DNA from: an uncultured Leptolyngbyaceae cyanobacterium
Lineage (GTDB): Bacteria > Cyanobacteriota > Cyanobacteriia > Leptolyngbyales > Leptolyngbyaceae
Direction of reading: 5' to 3'
Length of the DNA stretch: 64,000 bases
Assembly: GCA_938023035.1 (NCBI GenBank)
Contig: CALIDI010000018.1
Coordinates: 124,001-188,000, forward strand
Shown: one piece after another, positions 24,570-33,898 of the stretch
Numbering within the stretch: position 1 is the first letter of the stretch
Layout of the letters: every line of letters starts with the position of its first letter
Notes under the pieces: model-generated
Told to the model about the DNA's origin: nothing
Databases searched by the model: none
The model's input: the letters and a program-made list of their open reading frames with translations, nothing else
Translations under genes and position numbers: made by a program

Positions 24570-25799
24570 TTAGGGGCCATGTCCCTGAAGCCGTTTGACA
24601 ATCACGCTGCGGTTTTGTTTGGCTTTGGCATCATCAGGATTAATTTCGAGAATTTTTTCAAAGCAGGCGATCGCCGCCTCAAGCTGTCCCAAATGAAACA
24701 AGGCATTTCCTCGGTTATTCAGCGCATTGACATCATCAGGTTTGAGTGCTAAGACCTTGTCGCAACTGGCGAGGGCTTCTTCATAGCGCTTCAGGCTAAT
24801 CAGGACACTACTCCGGTTTGCCCAAACGCGGTGATCCTCTGGCCGCAGTTCTAATGCCTGGTCGTAGCTGGCGATCGCTGCTTCAAATTGTTTCAGGTTT
24901 TTCAGTGCAATGCCGCGACTAAACCAGGCTTCAAAGTGATCGGGTTGGAGTTGAACAACCCAATCAAAACTGGCAACTGCCCCTTCCCACTCGCCCAACT
25001 TTAGCAAAGCACTCCCACGCCCATAGGCGGCTTCTCCATGGTTTCGATTAACACCCAGAGCTTTCTCATAGCCCAGTAGGGCATCTTTCACCTGACCAAG
25101 CTTTTTCTTGCATTGGGCCCATTGGTACCAGGCTTCGGCATCCTCAGGGTTGAGGCTGAGGGCCTTGTCGTAGCTATTCATGGCGGCACCGTAGTCGGCC
25201 AGTGCCATTAGGGCCGCCCCCCGGCAACTGTAGGTGGCCGCATCCTCAGGATTTAGCTCCAGGGCACGGTTATAGTGCTTGACTGCACCCTCGTAGCGTC
25301 CGGAGGCATGCAAGGCTAAGCCCTGACTATACCAGAGGTCTGCAATGCCCGAATGCTGCTCTAAGGCATGACTCAAAGCACCGATCGCGGCTTCATAGTC
25401 TCCTTGACAATAAAAACTCAGCCCCAGGCTATAGTAGGCATTTGGGAAATCTGATTGCAGTTCTATGACCTGCTGAAAGCTAGCCGTGGCTTGCTCCAGT
25501 TGTCCCAAATTGTAGGCGGCCCAACCCAGGGCATAGTGATAAGTGGGGGTCTGTGGCTCTAGATGAATGGCTTCGGTATAACAAGCGATCGCTGCCTCTA
25601 GCTGCGCCCCATCGACCAGCGCATTCCCCTTTTCATACCAGGCCAGGGCATTGCTGGGTTCCTGTTGCAACAACTGATCAAATTGGGCGATCGCCGCCGC
25701 ATAGTTGCCCTCTTGGCTCAATGCTATCCCTTGCTGCAGCAAGTCTTGAGAAAATGTCGTCTCAGTCTGTACTGCTTGACTCATAGTTTCTACAGACAT
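24570..25799 (-). CDS. TPR-repeat protein
   Basis: Protein-protein interaction scaffold built almost wholly of 34-residue tetratricopeptide units. From the ATG at 25799 (MSVETMSQAV) there are 409 residues. About eleven complete units and a partial twelfth run from residue about 16 to the end, each with W/Y-G-A-L-Y-A-A-P spacing (for example NALAWYEKGNALV and EAWFSRGIALKNL). No other domain, signal peptide or membrane segment is seen. Upstream Met codons (25883) give an unlikely Cys/Phe-rich start, and 25784 is also possible. It shares architecture with the TPR protein at 59.2 kb. The binding partner is unknown. Confidence 0.88.
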   Translation of the reverse strand: MSVETMSQAVQTETTFSQDLLQQGIALSQEGNYAAAIAQFDQLLQQEPSNALAWYEKGNALVDGAQLEAAIACYTEAIHLEPQTPTYHYALGWAAYNLGQLEQATASFQQVIELQSDFPNAYYSLGLSFYCQGDYEAAIGALSHALEQHSGIADLWYSQGLALHASGRYEGAVKHYNRALELNPEDAATYSCRGAALMALADYGAAMNSYDKALSLNPEDAEAWYQWAQCKKKLGQVKDALLGYEKALGVNRNHGEAAYGRGSALLKLGEWEGAVASFDWVVQLQPDHFEAWFSRGIALKNLKQFEAAIASYDQALELRPEDHRVWANRSSVLISLKRYEEALASCDKVLALKPDDVNALNNRGNALFHLGQLEAAIACFEKILEINPDDAKAKQNRSVIVKRLQGHGP

Positions 25800-25971
25800 C
25801 TCATTCGGTAACCTTGCCTTAGCTTGCCCATAAAAATACAGGCATGCAACACAGTTACAGTTAATTGCTACGAACCGGTGCACAGGGGAATCAAACCCGG
25901 CTACGTGGGCAAGCGATGAATGTCTGAAATCAGATTCAAGGCTGAGAAGCTATCAGAGGAATCAAACCCGG

Positions 25972-26304
25972 CTACATGGTCAAGCGATGAACGTGGTCGA
26001 GCATTTGTAAGCCATGTACCAAGGAGGCTCCACCCCGAATAGCCGTTGCCACATGGATGGCTTCGGTCATTTGCTCTAAGTCTGCCCCCTGCTGCAAACA
26101 CTCTCTACTGTAAGCATCAATACAGTAGGGGCATTGCACCGTATGGGCTACGGCCAAGGCAATCAGAGCTTTTTCGCGGGTTGAGAGTGCCCCCTCCGCA
26201 AACACCGCCCCATAGTAGGCAAAAAATTTCTCCGCTAGTTCCGGGTTACCTTCAGCAATGGTGCCAAAGCTCGGCAAATGTTCGGACTTGTAGTAAGACT
26301 CCAT
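25972..26304 (-). CDS. AhpD-like/carboxymuconolactone decarboxylase family protein (arsenosugar-associated type)
   Basis: Small helical redox protein of the AhpD superfamily. The 110 residues closely follow the subgroup annotated as arsenosugar biosynthesis-associated peroxidase-like protein: FGTIAEGNPELAEKFFAYYGAVF, STREKALIALAVAHTVQCPYCIDAY, and EAIHVATAIRGGASLVHG. The redox pair is CPYC (about 58-61). The position usually held by histidine four residues on is tyrosine. It starts two bases after the pdeM stop on the same strand, so the two form an operon. No arsS or arsM gene is in the window, so a role in arsenic metabolism is uncertain. Confidence 0.85.
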   Translation of the reverse strand: MESYYKSEHLPSFGTIAEGNPELAEKFFAYYGAVFAEGALSTREKALIALAVAHTVQCPYCIDAYSRECLQQGADLEQMTEAIHVATAIRGGASLVHGLQMLDHVHRLTM

Positions 26305-26306
26305 CG

Positions 26307-26954
26307 CTAACCTTCAAAGGGAATAACTGCATTATCGGCAACCACGTAGGCGATCGCCCCCGGCTTTAAGGTGATTTCATATCCCCCCGTAAACTCGCCA
26401 AAAGAGGGTAATGTCAATTGGCGATCAGGTTCATAGTGAAAGCAGGGTAAACGCAAGTCATCTAAGCGGGTCTTCAAGCGCAGGCAGGGGTGGATATGAC
26501 CACAAATATTGAAGCAGCCAGGTATGGCAACGGGTTCATGACTGAAGACCAGGTTATCTTGCTCAATTGCTGTCGTCAGGCACTCCATTGGTAAGGTTTG
26601 TAGCCGGGTGAGCAGGGCGCGATCGTGATTGCCCAGCAATAACCTCACCCTGACACTACTCTGCTGCAAAAACACCAACCAACTATCCAGAACCTCTGGT
26701 ACCCAGGCAAGTGGAGAGTGAAATAAATCGCCCAGGATAATGAGCTGTTTGGGCTGCCAGCGATCACACAAGCACTGTAGCCGTTCAATATTTGCCTGAT
26801 TCACGCCGTTGGCAATGGGAATACCCTGGGCTTGAAAGGTTTCAGATTTCCCCAGATGAATATCGGATACCAGCAACAGTCCAGATTGTGGGATGTAGGC
26901 GGCCTTCTCTGGCAAAAGTATCACCTCAAGGGCTTGCAACTGAATCCGCAGCAT
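26307..26954 (-). CDS. pdeM: PdeM-type metallophosphoesterase
   Basis: Calcineurin-like phosphoesterase of the ligase-associated DNA repair group. Metal-binding motifs are in order: LLVSDIHLGKSETFQ (DxH), IILGDLFHSP (GD), LLLGNHDRAL (GNHD) and FNICGHIHPCL (GHxH). The 215 residues fit PdeM. The GIPI segment after the first motif is typical of this family. It starts at the ATG at 26954 (MLRIQLQALEV). An AhpD-like gene follows directly. The usual partners, a DEXH helicase and ATP-dependent ligase, are not adjacent, but a helicase of the matching type is 10 kb away. Confidence 0.88.
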   Translation of the reverse strand: MLRIQLQALEVILLPEKAAYIPQSGLLLVSDIHLGKSETFQAQGIPIANGVNQANIERLQCLCDRWQPKQLIILGDLFHSPLAWVPEVLDSWLVFLQQSSVRVRLLLGNHDRALLTRLQTLPMECLTTAIEQDNLVFSHEPVAIPGCFNICGHIHPCLRLKTRLDDLRLPCFHYEPDRQLTLPSFGEFTGGYEITLKPGAIAYVVADNAVIPFEG

Positions 26955-27141
26955 ACTAGGTTAACCGATCACTGACGCCATAGAAACAGGTCATCTCCTT
27001 CAAGGCGTGACTTAAATCAACCACACAATTGAGAATACGCTCTATTGAATTGCTATCTTGCGTATAAATGAGCGATACAAGCTAGCAACAGGCTAAACCA
27101 AAAAATGGCTTATCTGATAGCTCTATAACCTTTACCCATCA

Positions 27142-27213
27142 AGCGGGTAACGCGATTCGAACGCGCGACATTCACCTTGGCAAGGTGACGCTCTACCACT
27201 GAGCTATACCCGC
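27142..27213 (-). tRNA. tRNA-Gly (anticodon GCC)
   Basis: On the minus strand the cloverleaf is complete. The acceptor is GCGGGTA with TACCCGC and discriminator T. The D arm is GCTC/GAGC, the anticodon arm TCACC-TTGCCAA-GGTGA, and the T arm GCGCG-TTCGAAT-CGCGT. CCA is not encoded. Anticodon GCC reads glycine GGC/GGU. Confidence 0.95.
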
Positions 27214-27544
27214 AATTTGCGATGTGTCTAAATATGCCAAATCCTAAGCCAATTGTCAACCAGATTGGCAGCTAGTCCAGGGCAAACGCAGCCAAAGGTA
27301 GACATTGCTGAATCTGGGTAGGAATCACCCCATTCGCCCTTGCCCCAGGGCCTCTGCCATTGAGAAAAGGGTACAGCCCTGACAGGCATTCAAGCAGGGG
27401 GGTGAAGGCCATGCATCCCTAATTGTGAAGCAAGGCCATTATTTTTCTCAATATATCCTAATGAAGACTTGCCGGAGTTAGCAAGATACGCTTGTATAGG
27501 CGGTAAGATTGGCTCGGAATTTTTCCCCAATCATATTGGATTGA
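27214..27544. other. intergenic region upstream of tamB
   Basis: About 330 bases without a gene. It contains a partial family A repeat (27325-27425) and the tamB leader. No clear promoter was recognised. Confidence 0.45.
27325..27425 (-). repeat. dispersed repeat family A, partial copy 4
   Basis: Read on the minus strand: CACCCCCCTGCTTGAATGCC, then TGTCAGGGCTGTACCC and a degenerate arm. It matches the central CTTGAATGCC...AGGGCTATA part of the long copies. The terminal CCAGAAATTTCTG edge is missing. Confidence 0.55.
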
Positions 27545-30500
27545 ATGTTTTGGGTCATGACACATTCGCCGAATTCCGATCGCACTCCAAGTCCCGGGCC
27601 AGATCCAAATCAACCTCCTCGATCGCCCCATTCTCGTCGGCGCTGGCGTCGCCTGCTGGTTCCTACGGGAATTGTTGCCGTCAGTCTAACGGGGGCCGCT
27701 TGGGTCGGGTACTCGGTGCTCAAGGCTCAACTCCCGGCGATCGCCGAACGAGAACTGAGCAAAACCCTGAAGCGGCCAGTTAAGTTCGGAGCAGTTGAGC
27801 GCCTCACCCTGGGTGGGGTAAAAATTGGGCCGTCCAGCCTCCCCCCCACTGCCACCGATCGGGGCACTATTGCCTTTGAGTCGGCAGAAATTCGCTACAA
27901 CCTTCCCAAAATCCTCTGGACCCGCAATCTGCATCTAGATATTGAGGTGGAGAAACCCAGCATCTATCTGGAGGAAAATCAGGATGGGCAATGGCTGGCG
28001 ATTGAATTGCCAAAGGAGGATGACGATCCCCCAAAGGCCCGTTCCGATCTCAATAGCATTCGTTTTCGGGATGCAGCCATTACCCTGATGCCCTGGGGCA
28101 AATATGGCAAGTCTCCGGCTTTACCCGTGACGTTGCAGCAAGCCACTGGGACGGTGCAGTTTTCCGATCGCGGACGGCAACTCAATTTTGAAACCACTGC
28201 TCAATCTGCCCGGGGGGGGAGCGTCAAACTCAGGGGTGAGTTACAACGCCTGTCGAAGGCCGCAGTACCCAAGGGGATGATACCCAACCTGATTAATCTA
28301 CAGGTGCAGGCCGAAGAGTTTTTGGTCTCAGAATTTGATCGTTTGGTGAAACTGCCGATTGATCTCCAAGCTGGACGCGCCGATGCCAATGTGGCAGTGA
28401 AACTGGATCCACGCAAAAAATTGCCCAATCTCTCTGGTACAGCGGAATTTCGCGGCGTCAATCTGCGGGTTCCCCAGGCACCCTCGGTGATTCGAGCCGC
28501 AACAGGAACGCTCCGACTACAGAGTACACGGCTGCGGTTGGAGAATACCCAGGCTCAATTTGGCCCTATTCCTCTCAAGGCAAAGGGAACGGTGGATTTG
28601 GATCGGGGCTTTGACCTGACAGCAACGCTTCCTTCGACGACACTGCCAAACGTAACGACGGCTCTGAAACTGAAATCGCCAGTGCCTCTGGCCGGCTCTG
28701 TGGCAGCGGATGTAACCATTACTGGCCCCTTTGAGCAAGTGGTGCTGTCGGGTAAGGCCCGTAATCTGGGTACCCTCAAAATCGACCAGGTGGATGTGGA
28801 TCGGCTCAATGCTCAATTTCGCCTGGAGGCGGAAAAACAATCTCTGGTGATCTCAGAGGTGCTGGCGGTGCCCCGCGGCGGTGGTCAGGTCACAGGGGAT
28901 GGCACCGTTAACTTGAAGGGTTCGCCTCAACTGGCCTTTGATTTTCAGGTGCGGGATGTGTTGGCAGAGGCGATCGCCCGGAACTATGCTAAAAGTCTCA
29001 TCCTGCCTCCGATTGGGCGAGTGACTGCGACAGGAAAGGTCACGGGGCCGAGCGATCGCGCCCGGGTTGATTTTAGCCAGATTACCCTGCGCCCTGCGGA
29101 TGGGGGGTTGGTAACGGGAACGGGTACCGTCCAGTTTGGGGCTACAGAACCCCAACTAGCCTTTCAGTTTCAGGGAGAAAATGTTCCGGGCAATCCGATT
29201 GCGCGCACCTACGCCTCGATTCAAACGGCTCCGATTGATATTGGTTTGATCAATGCCCAAGTCGATATCCGTGGCACTCTGGAAGATTTGAACATTCGCT
29301 TACAAGACCTAATCGCCCGCCCCCAACAGGGAGGCAGCATCACCGGGGCAGGGAATATCCGCCTGCGGGCAGGCACACCCGAGTTCGCCCTGCGCTTTCG
29401 CGCGAACGATCTCCCCGCCGATGGCCTGGCCCAGGCCTATGTCGAGCCTACGGTGCTGCCCTTTGGCATTGGCCGCGTTACGGCAGGGGTAGATCTAGAG
29501 GGCACTGTGGATGACTTACGGGTGAGAATTCCCGATTTTCTGGCACAGCCCTCTGTGGGGGGCACGGTCTCCGGTGCAGGCGTGATTCGCCTGCAAGACA
29601 ATCAACCCCAGTTTGCTTTGAATCTGCGAGCAGATGGGCTATCTGGTGAGGCGATCGCCCGCGCCTATAACCAGGGAAACTCCCCACCGGTACAACTGGG
29701 GCCAATCACCGCAACAGCCAATATTGCCGGCACCCTGACCGCACCCGAGGTGATCGCGACTGCGGTCATCCCTGTCCAGGGCGGTACTGTCAATGCAGCC
29801 GTGCAGGCGGCAGGGGGTGATTGGCAGGCTACCGTCACGGGCGATCGCGTCAGCCTTGTTGGCCTTGCACCCGACCTGCGCGGGCAATTAGCAGGTCGTA
29901 TCAGCGCCAGTGGGCAGGTCACCTCCTTCCGCCCGGGGGATATTCGCGCCCAGGGGCAGGTGCGTCTATCAGAGGGGGTATCTCTGATCAACCGGCCCAC
30001 GACGGCTGATTTCCGCTGGGATGGTCAAAAAATTGTGCTAGACCAGGCTTTGGCCCCTGGTTTTGCGGCGGCAGGCTTCCTATTTGCCCAACTCGAAGGG
30101 GCAGGTGCCCCTGCCCTTACGGGTTTTGATCTCAATGTCCGCACCCGTGACCTTAGCCTGCAAACCCTAGAATTGCCGCTGCCGGTCGCCGTTTCCTACG
30201 CTGGCCTAGTGGATTTTAGGGGCCGGGTTCATGGCTCACCGGCGGTTCCTAAGGTGGCGGGTGACGTTGTCCTAAAGGGCTTCCGGCTCAATGATCAGGC
30301 CTTTGAGTCCCCCCTCACTGGCACCCTACAAGTGGATAATGGCGTCGCGCTGAATTTGAGCGGAGCGAGCGATCGCCTGGCCCTGACCCTCTCCCCTACC
30401 TATCAACCCGTTGCCTTTGAAATCCGCCGGGGTAACGAATTCTATGCCAAAGGGAGCGGCCAGGGAGATATCCTCCGGATAGAAGCAGAGAAACTCCCTC

Positions 30501-33004
30501 TAGCCCTAGCCAATATCCCCGGGGTTCTCCCCCTACCTGTATCCGGCACCGTCACAACCCCTGGCCTTACCGTCAATCTGAAAACCTTTGAAACCACGGG
30601 TTCCGTCAGTATTATCGACCCGGCCTTCGGCACCTTTCGAGCCAGGCAGTTTAGTGGTCTGATCCGCTTTGCCAACGGCGTGGCGACCCTCAAAGAAGCC
30701 CAACTTACCCGTGGCGAAACAACGCTACAACTCAGTGCTGCGGCCAATCTGCAGACCACTGATCCCACCTTTGATGGTCAACTTCGCATCGCCCGGGGAC
30801 GCATTGAAGATGTACTGGAGTTGTTGCAGGTTTTCAACCTGACCGATTTAGCCCGCACCACCCTGCAACCTAGCTACGGTAATCAGGCAGACTTAAAAAT
30901 TGAACCCCTGGATCTTGCCGATGCCACGGTTTTAGAACAATTGCAACGACTGGCAGAGGTGCGCAAGTTGCTCGAGATCGCCGAGGCCAAACGGCAGCAG
31001 GCACCGATTCCAGCACTGCGCGAATTGAAAGGCGTCTTTGATGCCGAGATAATGGCTTCCGGGTCACTGAACCGGGGCATCAATGCCACTTTTGATCTAC
31101 AGGGACAAGATTGGCTTTGGCGCGATTATCGAGCGGATCGGGTGATTGCCCAGGGGAGTTTTGCGGAAGGGGTACTGACCTTACTGCCCGTGCGAATTCA
31201 GGCGGGTGACGCCGTCATTGCCTTTTCTGGACAATTACTAGGAGAACAGCAGTCGGGTCAGTTTCGGATGGTGAATGTGCCGATTGAGGCCATTCAGGAG
31301 TTTGCGGTAGCAAGTATCGGCGGGCAATTGGCCCAGTCGCTGCGCTCAGTCGTGGTCGATGGCAAGCTCAATGCCACGGCAACTCTTTCGGGTCGATTTG
31401 ACAATCCCCAGGCGATCGGCGAAGTTACCCTAGCCGACGGTTCTCTCAACGGCACGGAGGTTCAATCTGCCCAAGGCAGTTTTCAATACAGTGATGCCCG
31501 CCTCGATTTTGGCGGTCGCATTCTGGTCACCGGCAACGAACCGTTACGAATTGCGGGGAGCCTTCCTTACAAGTTTGAATTTGCCAAGGTCACCCCCAAA
31601 AGTAGTGACATTGCCCTAGATGTGGATGTGCGCAATGAAGGGCTAACCCTGTTAAATTTATTGAATCGTGAGGTTGCCTGGGTCGATGGTAAGGGTGAAG
31701 TCAAGCTCACTGTTAGAGGCACGCTGCTGCGCCCCGATGTGGATGGGTTTATTCGTCTGGAGGGGGCAACGATCAGTGCTCGGGCTTTGCCAGAACCGCT
31801 CACGGATGTCAACGGCCAAATTAAATTTAATGACGATCGCATCCTCATTACCCAGACTCTCCAGGGGCGTTTCACTCGGGGTGAGGTATCTGCCGAGGGG
31901 AGCATTCCCCTAGTAGCGCCATTGCTTGAAACCGATCCAGATTTTGGTAAAACCATTGCGGTCAACCTCGATAATCTCAACCTCAATCTCAAGGGTCTCT
32001 ACCGGGGCGCAATTAATGGGCGAGTGGAAGTCTTAGGCACGGCACTGCTCCCTCAATTGACTGGGGTGATTCGGGTGTCTGATGGGGAAGTGTTACTGGC
32101 CCAAGCACCTACAACAGAGGCTTCCAGTGACGATGCTGCACCCACCATGGCTTCGCCCGTTGAGTTAAAAAATCTGCGGATTGAACTGGGCGATCGCCTA
32201 CGAGTTACCAGCCCTCCCATTCTCAACTTTGTTGCTGTCGGTTCCCTGACCGTCAACGGCCCCCTAGATGACCTGCAACCAGAAGGGGTGATTCGCCTAA
32301 CGGCGGGCCAGGTGAACCTATTCACTACCCAATTCACCCTTGATCGGGGCTATCCCCAACAGGCTGAGTTTATCCCCAGCCAGGGGCTTAACCCTAACCT
32401 GAATGTTCGCCTGATTGCTTCCGTTCCAGAAGTGCGGGGGAGCGGCATTCCCGCCAGCGCCATCTCCTCCGAGATTGCAGAGAGTGCCATTCCGACCACC
32501 CAGTTTGGCGGGTTGCAAACCATCAGAGTGCGTGCAATTGTCAGTGGGCCTGCCGATCAGATTTTTGACAACCTGACGCTCACCAGCAGCCCCAGTCGTT
32601 CTGAAACCGAAATCGTTAGCTTGATTGGGGGTGGCTTTGTCACTACCTTGGGACGCGGCGATAGCGTATTAGGCCTGGCAAACCTGGCGGGTTCTGCCCT
32701 GTTGACGAATGTGCAAACCTTGGTTGGTAACGCCCTTGGCCTCAGCGAATTTCGCCTCTTCCCCACTCTGACACGCTCCGACTCTAGAGACTCGCGCACG
32801 GCCTCCTCCACCCTTGGGTTAGCGGCAGAAGCCGCCGTCGATATCACACCAACGGTTTCCCTATCAGTTCTGAAGATTTTAACCACCGACAATCCCACCC
32901 AGTTTGGGGTGCGCTACCGCTTGAATGATCGCACCCTGATTCGTGGCTCAACAGACTTTTCCGGCGATAGCCGTTTAGTGATTGAGTATGAAGCCAGATT
33001 TTAG
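27545..33004 (+). CDS. TamB-domain envelope protein (DUF490)
   Basis: Very large (1819 residues) periplasmic protein of the TamB/AsmA superfamily, thought to form a hydrophobic groove linking inner and outer membranes for lipid transport or outer-membrane protein assembly. A proline/arginine-rich cytosolic start leads into one membrane helix (about 37-57). Many beta-strand repeats follow, including near-duplicate segments such as GGLVTGTGTVQFGATEPQLAFQ and GGSITGAGNIRLRAGTPEFALR. The C-terminal TamB domain (about 1400-1819) ends in the outer-membrane-like VRYRLNDRTLIRGSTDFSGD and EYEARF. Starts at 27545 and 27557 (MTHSPNSDR) are both possible. Cyanobacteria lack a TamA partner beside it. No frameshift was seen. 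Confidence 0.88.
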   Translation: MFWVMTHSPNSDRTPSPGPDPNQPPRSPHSRRRWRRLLVPTGIVAVSLTGAAWVGYSVLKAQLPAIAERELSKTLKRPVKFGAVERLTLGGVKIGPSSLPPTATDRGTIAFESAEIRYNLPKILWTRNLHLDIEVEKPSIYLEENQDGQWLAIELPKEDDDPPKARSDLNSIRFRDAAITLMPWGKYGKSPALPVTLQQATGTVQFSDRGRQLNFETTAQSARGGSVKLRGELQRLSKAAVPKGMIPNLINLQVQAEEFLVSEFDRLVKLPIDLQAGRADANVAVKLDPRKKLPNLSGTAEFRGVNLRVPQAPSVIRAATGTLRLQSTRLRLENTQAQFGPIPLKAKGTVDLDRGFDLTATLPSTTLPNVTTALKLKSPVPLAGSVAADVTITGPFEQVVLSGKARNLGTLKIDQVDVDRLNAQFRLEAEKQSLVISEVLAVPRGGGQVTGDGTVNLKGSPQLAFDFQVRDVLAEAIARNYAKSLILPPIGRVTATGKVTGPSDRARVDFSQITLRPADGGLVTGTGTVQFGATEPQLAFQFQGENVPGNPIARTYASIQTAPIDIGLINAQVDIRGTLEDLNIRLQDLIARPQQGGSITGAGNIRLRAGTPEFALRFRANDLPADGLAQAYVEPTVLPFGIGRVTAGVDLEGTVDDLRVRIPDFLAQPSVGGTVSGAGVIRLQDNQPQFALNLRADGLSGEAIARAYNQGNSPPVQLGPITATANIAGTLTAPEVIATAVIPVQGGTVNAAVQAAGGDWQATVTGDRVSLVGLAPDLRGQLAGRISASGQVTSFRPGDIRAQGQVRLSEGVSLINRPTTADFRWDGQKIVLDQALAPGFAAAGFLFAQLEGAGAPALTGFDLNVRTRDLSLQTLELPLPVAVSYAGLVDFRGRVHGSPAVPKVAGDVVLKGFRLNDQAFESPLTGTLQVDNGVALNLSGASDRLALTLSPTYQPVAFEIRRGNEFYAKGSGQGDILRIEAEKLPLALANIPGVLPLPVSGTVTTPGLTVNLKTFETTGSVSIIDPAFGTFRARQFSGLIRFANGVATLKEAQLTRGETTLQLSAAANLQTTDPTFDGQLRIARGRIEDVLELLQVFNLTDLARTTLQPSYGNQADLKIEPLDLADATVLEQLQRLAEVRKLLEIAEAKRQQAPIPALRELKGVFDAEIMASGSLNRGINATFDLQGQDWLWRDYRADRVIAQGSFAEGVLTLLPVRIQAGDAVIAFSGQLLGEQQSGQFRMVNVPIEAIQEFAVASIGGQLAQSLRSVVVDGKLNATATLSGRFDNPQAIGEVTLADGSLNGTEVQSAQGSFQYSDARLDFGGRILVTGNEPLRIAGSLPYKFEFAKVTPKSSDIALDVDVRNEGLTLLNLLNREVAWVDGKGEVKLTVRGTLLRPDVDGFIRLEGATISARALPEPLTDVNGQIKFNDDRILITQTLQGRFTRGEVSAEGSIPLVAPLLETDPDFGKTIAVNLDNLNLNLKGLYRGAINGRVEVLGTALLPQLTGVIRVSDGEVLLAQAPTTEASSDDAAPTMASPVELKNLRIELGDRLRVTSPPILNFVAVGSLTVNGPLDDLQPEGVIRLTAGQVNLFTTQFTLDRGYPQQAEFIPSQGLNPNLNVRLIASVPEVRGSGIPASAISSEIAESAIPTTQFGGLQTIRVRAIVSGPADQIFDNLTLTSSPSRSETEIVSLIGGGFVTTLGRGDSVLGLANLAGSALLTNVQTLVGNALGLSEFRLFPTLTRSDSRDSRTASSTLGLAAEAAVDITPTVSLSVLKILTTDNPTQFGVRYRLNDRTLIRGSTDFSGDSRLVIEYEARF

Positions 33005-33088
33005 CCCGATAAAATCAGCCCCCTTGTTGAACATCTGGGGTTAGGATGGGGTATAACAATCGCATATATCAACTGTTCGAACGCCACT

Positions 33089-33412
33089 ATGCAGACGACG
33101 CTGATTTGGGTTGCCGCGACGGCAAGCGCTCCGATAGTCACTCCTGAACGGGCGGCTCAGGTTGTGCCAAAACACTACCCCAACTACAAAATCATTGTGT
33201 TGAATGACGACTTCAACACCTTTCAGCATGTGGCAGAGTGTCTGGTGAAGTACATTCCTAATATGACCCCTGACCTTGCTTGGAAGTTGACTAACCAGGT
33301 GCACTATGAAGGGCAAGCGATTGTTTGGGTTGGGCCATTAGAGCAGGCAGAGCTATACCATGAGCAATTACGGCGGGCGGGCTTAACGATGGCTCCCTTA
33401 GAAGCCGCATGA
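33089..33412 (+). CDS. clpS: ATP-dependent Clp protease adaptor ClpS
   Basis: Adaptor that delivers N-end-rule substrates to ClpC/ClpAP. The conserved fold starts at YKIIVLNDDFNTFQHVAECLVKYIPNM and continues with AWKLTNQVHYEGQAIVWVGPLEQAELYHEQLRRAGL. The substrate-pocket residues NDD and the downstream VH.EG are present. The 107 residues include a 25-residue N-terminal tail typical of cyanobacterial ClpS1. It starts at the ATG at 33089. It is followed at 75 bases by the DUF2103 gene, which may be cotranscribed. Confidence 0.92.
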   Translation: MQTTLIWVAATASAPIVTPERAAQVVPKHYPNYKIIVLNDDFNTFQHVAECLVKYIPNMTPDLAWKLTNQVHYEGQAIVWVGPLEQAELYHEQLRRAGLTMAPLEAA

Positions 33413-33487
33413 GCTGGAAGCTAAAAACCGTCGGAAGTGCAAAGTGAATTAGTGAATTAAAGAGGCGACATAAACCCTCAACCGAAC

Positions 33488-33778
33488 ATGGCAAAACAAC
33501 CGCAGGGCCGCCTCGTCTGGAACCACTCGACCCACCTGGATGGCTTGATTCCAGTCCTGGAACGATTAGCGCAACAACCCCACATCCAGACGATTACCCC
33601 TGGTGTGATCGCCCGTGTTCGCGCCCACGCCCCTAAACTGGTGATTAAGGTATCTTTGCCTATTCGCGGTGGCTATAAGCTGCTTGCTCGACGGGGCAAA
33701 ACTGTGCAAGAGGTGTTTGTGCTGACGTCGTTGGAGCAGGCTGACCTAGAAGCGGCGATCGCCCAAGCTCAGAGGTAA
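33488..33778 (+). CDS. DUF2103-like small protein
   Basis: A 96-residue cytoplasmic protein of a cyanobacterial family annotated as a predicted metal-binding protein (DUF2103). It has HSTHLDGLIPVLERLAQQ at the N-terminus, a basic beta-rich core (IARVRAHAPKLVIKVSLPIRGGYKLLARRGKTVQEVFV) and a helical end. Few candidate metal ligands are visible (His in NHSTH and RAHAP), so metal binding is not certain. It lies just after clpS and overlaps nothing. The name is from recall of family pattern only. Confidence 0.6.
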   Translation: MAKQPQGRLVWNHSTHLDGLIPVLERLAQQPHIQTITPGVIARVRAHAPKLVIKVSLPIRGGYKLLARRGKTVQEVFVLTSLEQADLEAAIAQAQR

Positions 33779-33898
33779 AGGCAGCAGCAGAATGAACTGT
33801 AGCAACCGTAGCCACCTGATTTAGGAAGAGGGGCGGGAGTAAAACTCCTAGCGAGAGGCAGCGGGGGATGATGGAACAACGAGGGAAAGAAGCAGCAG

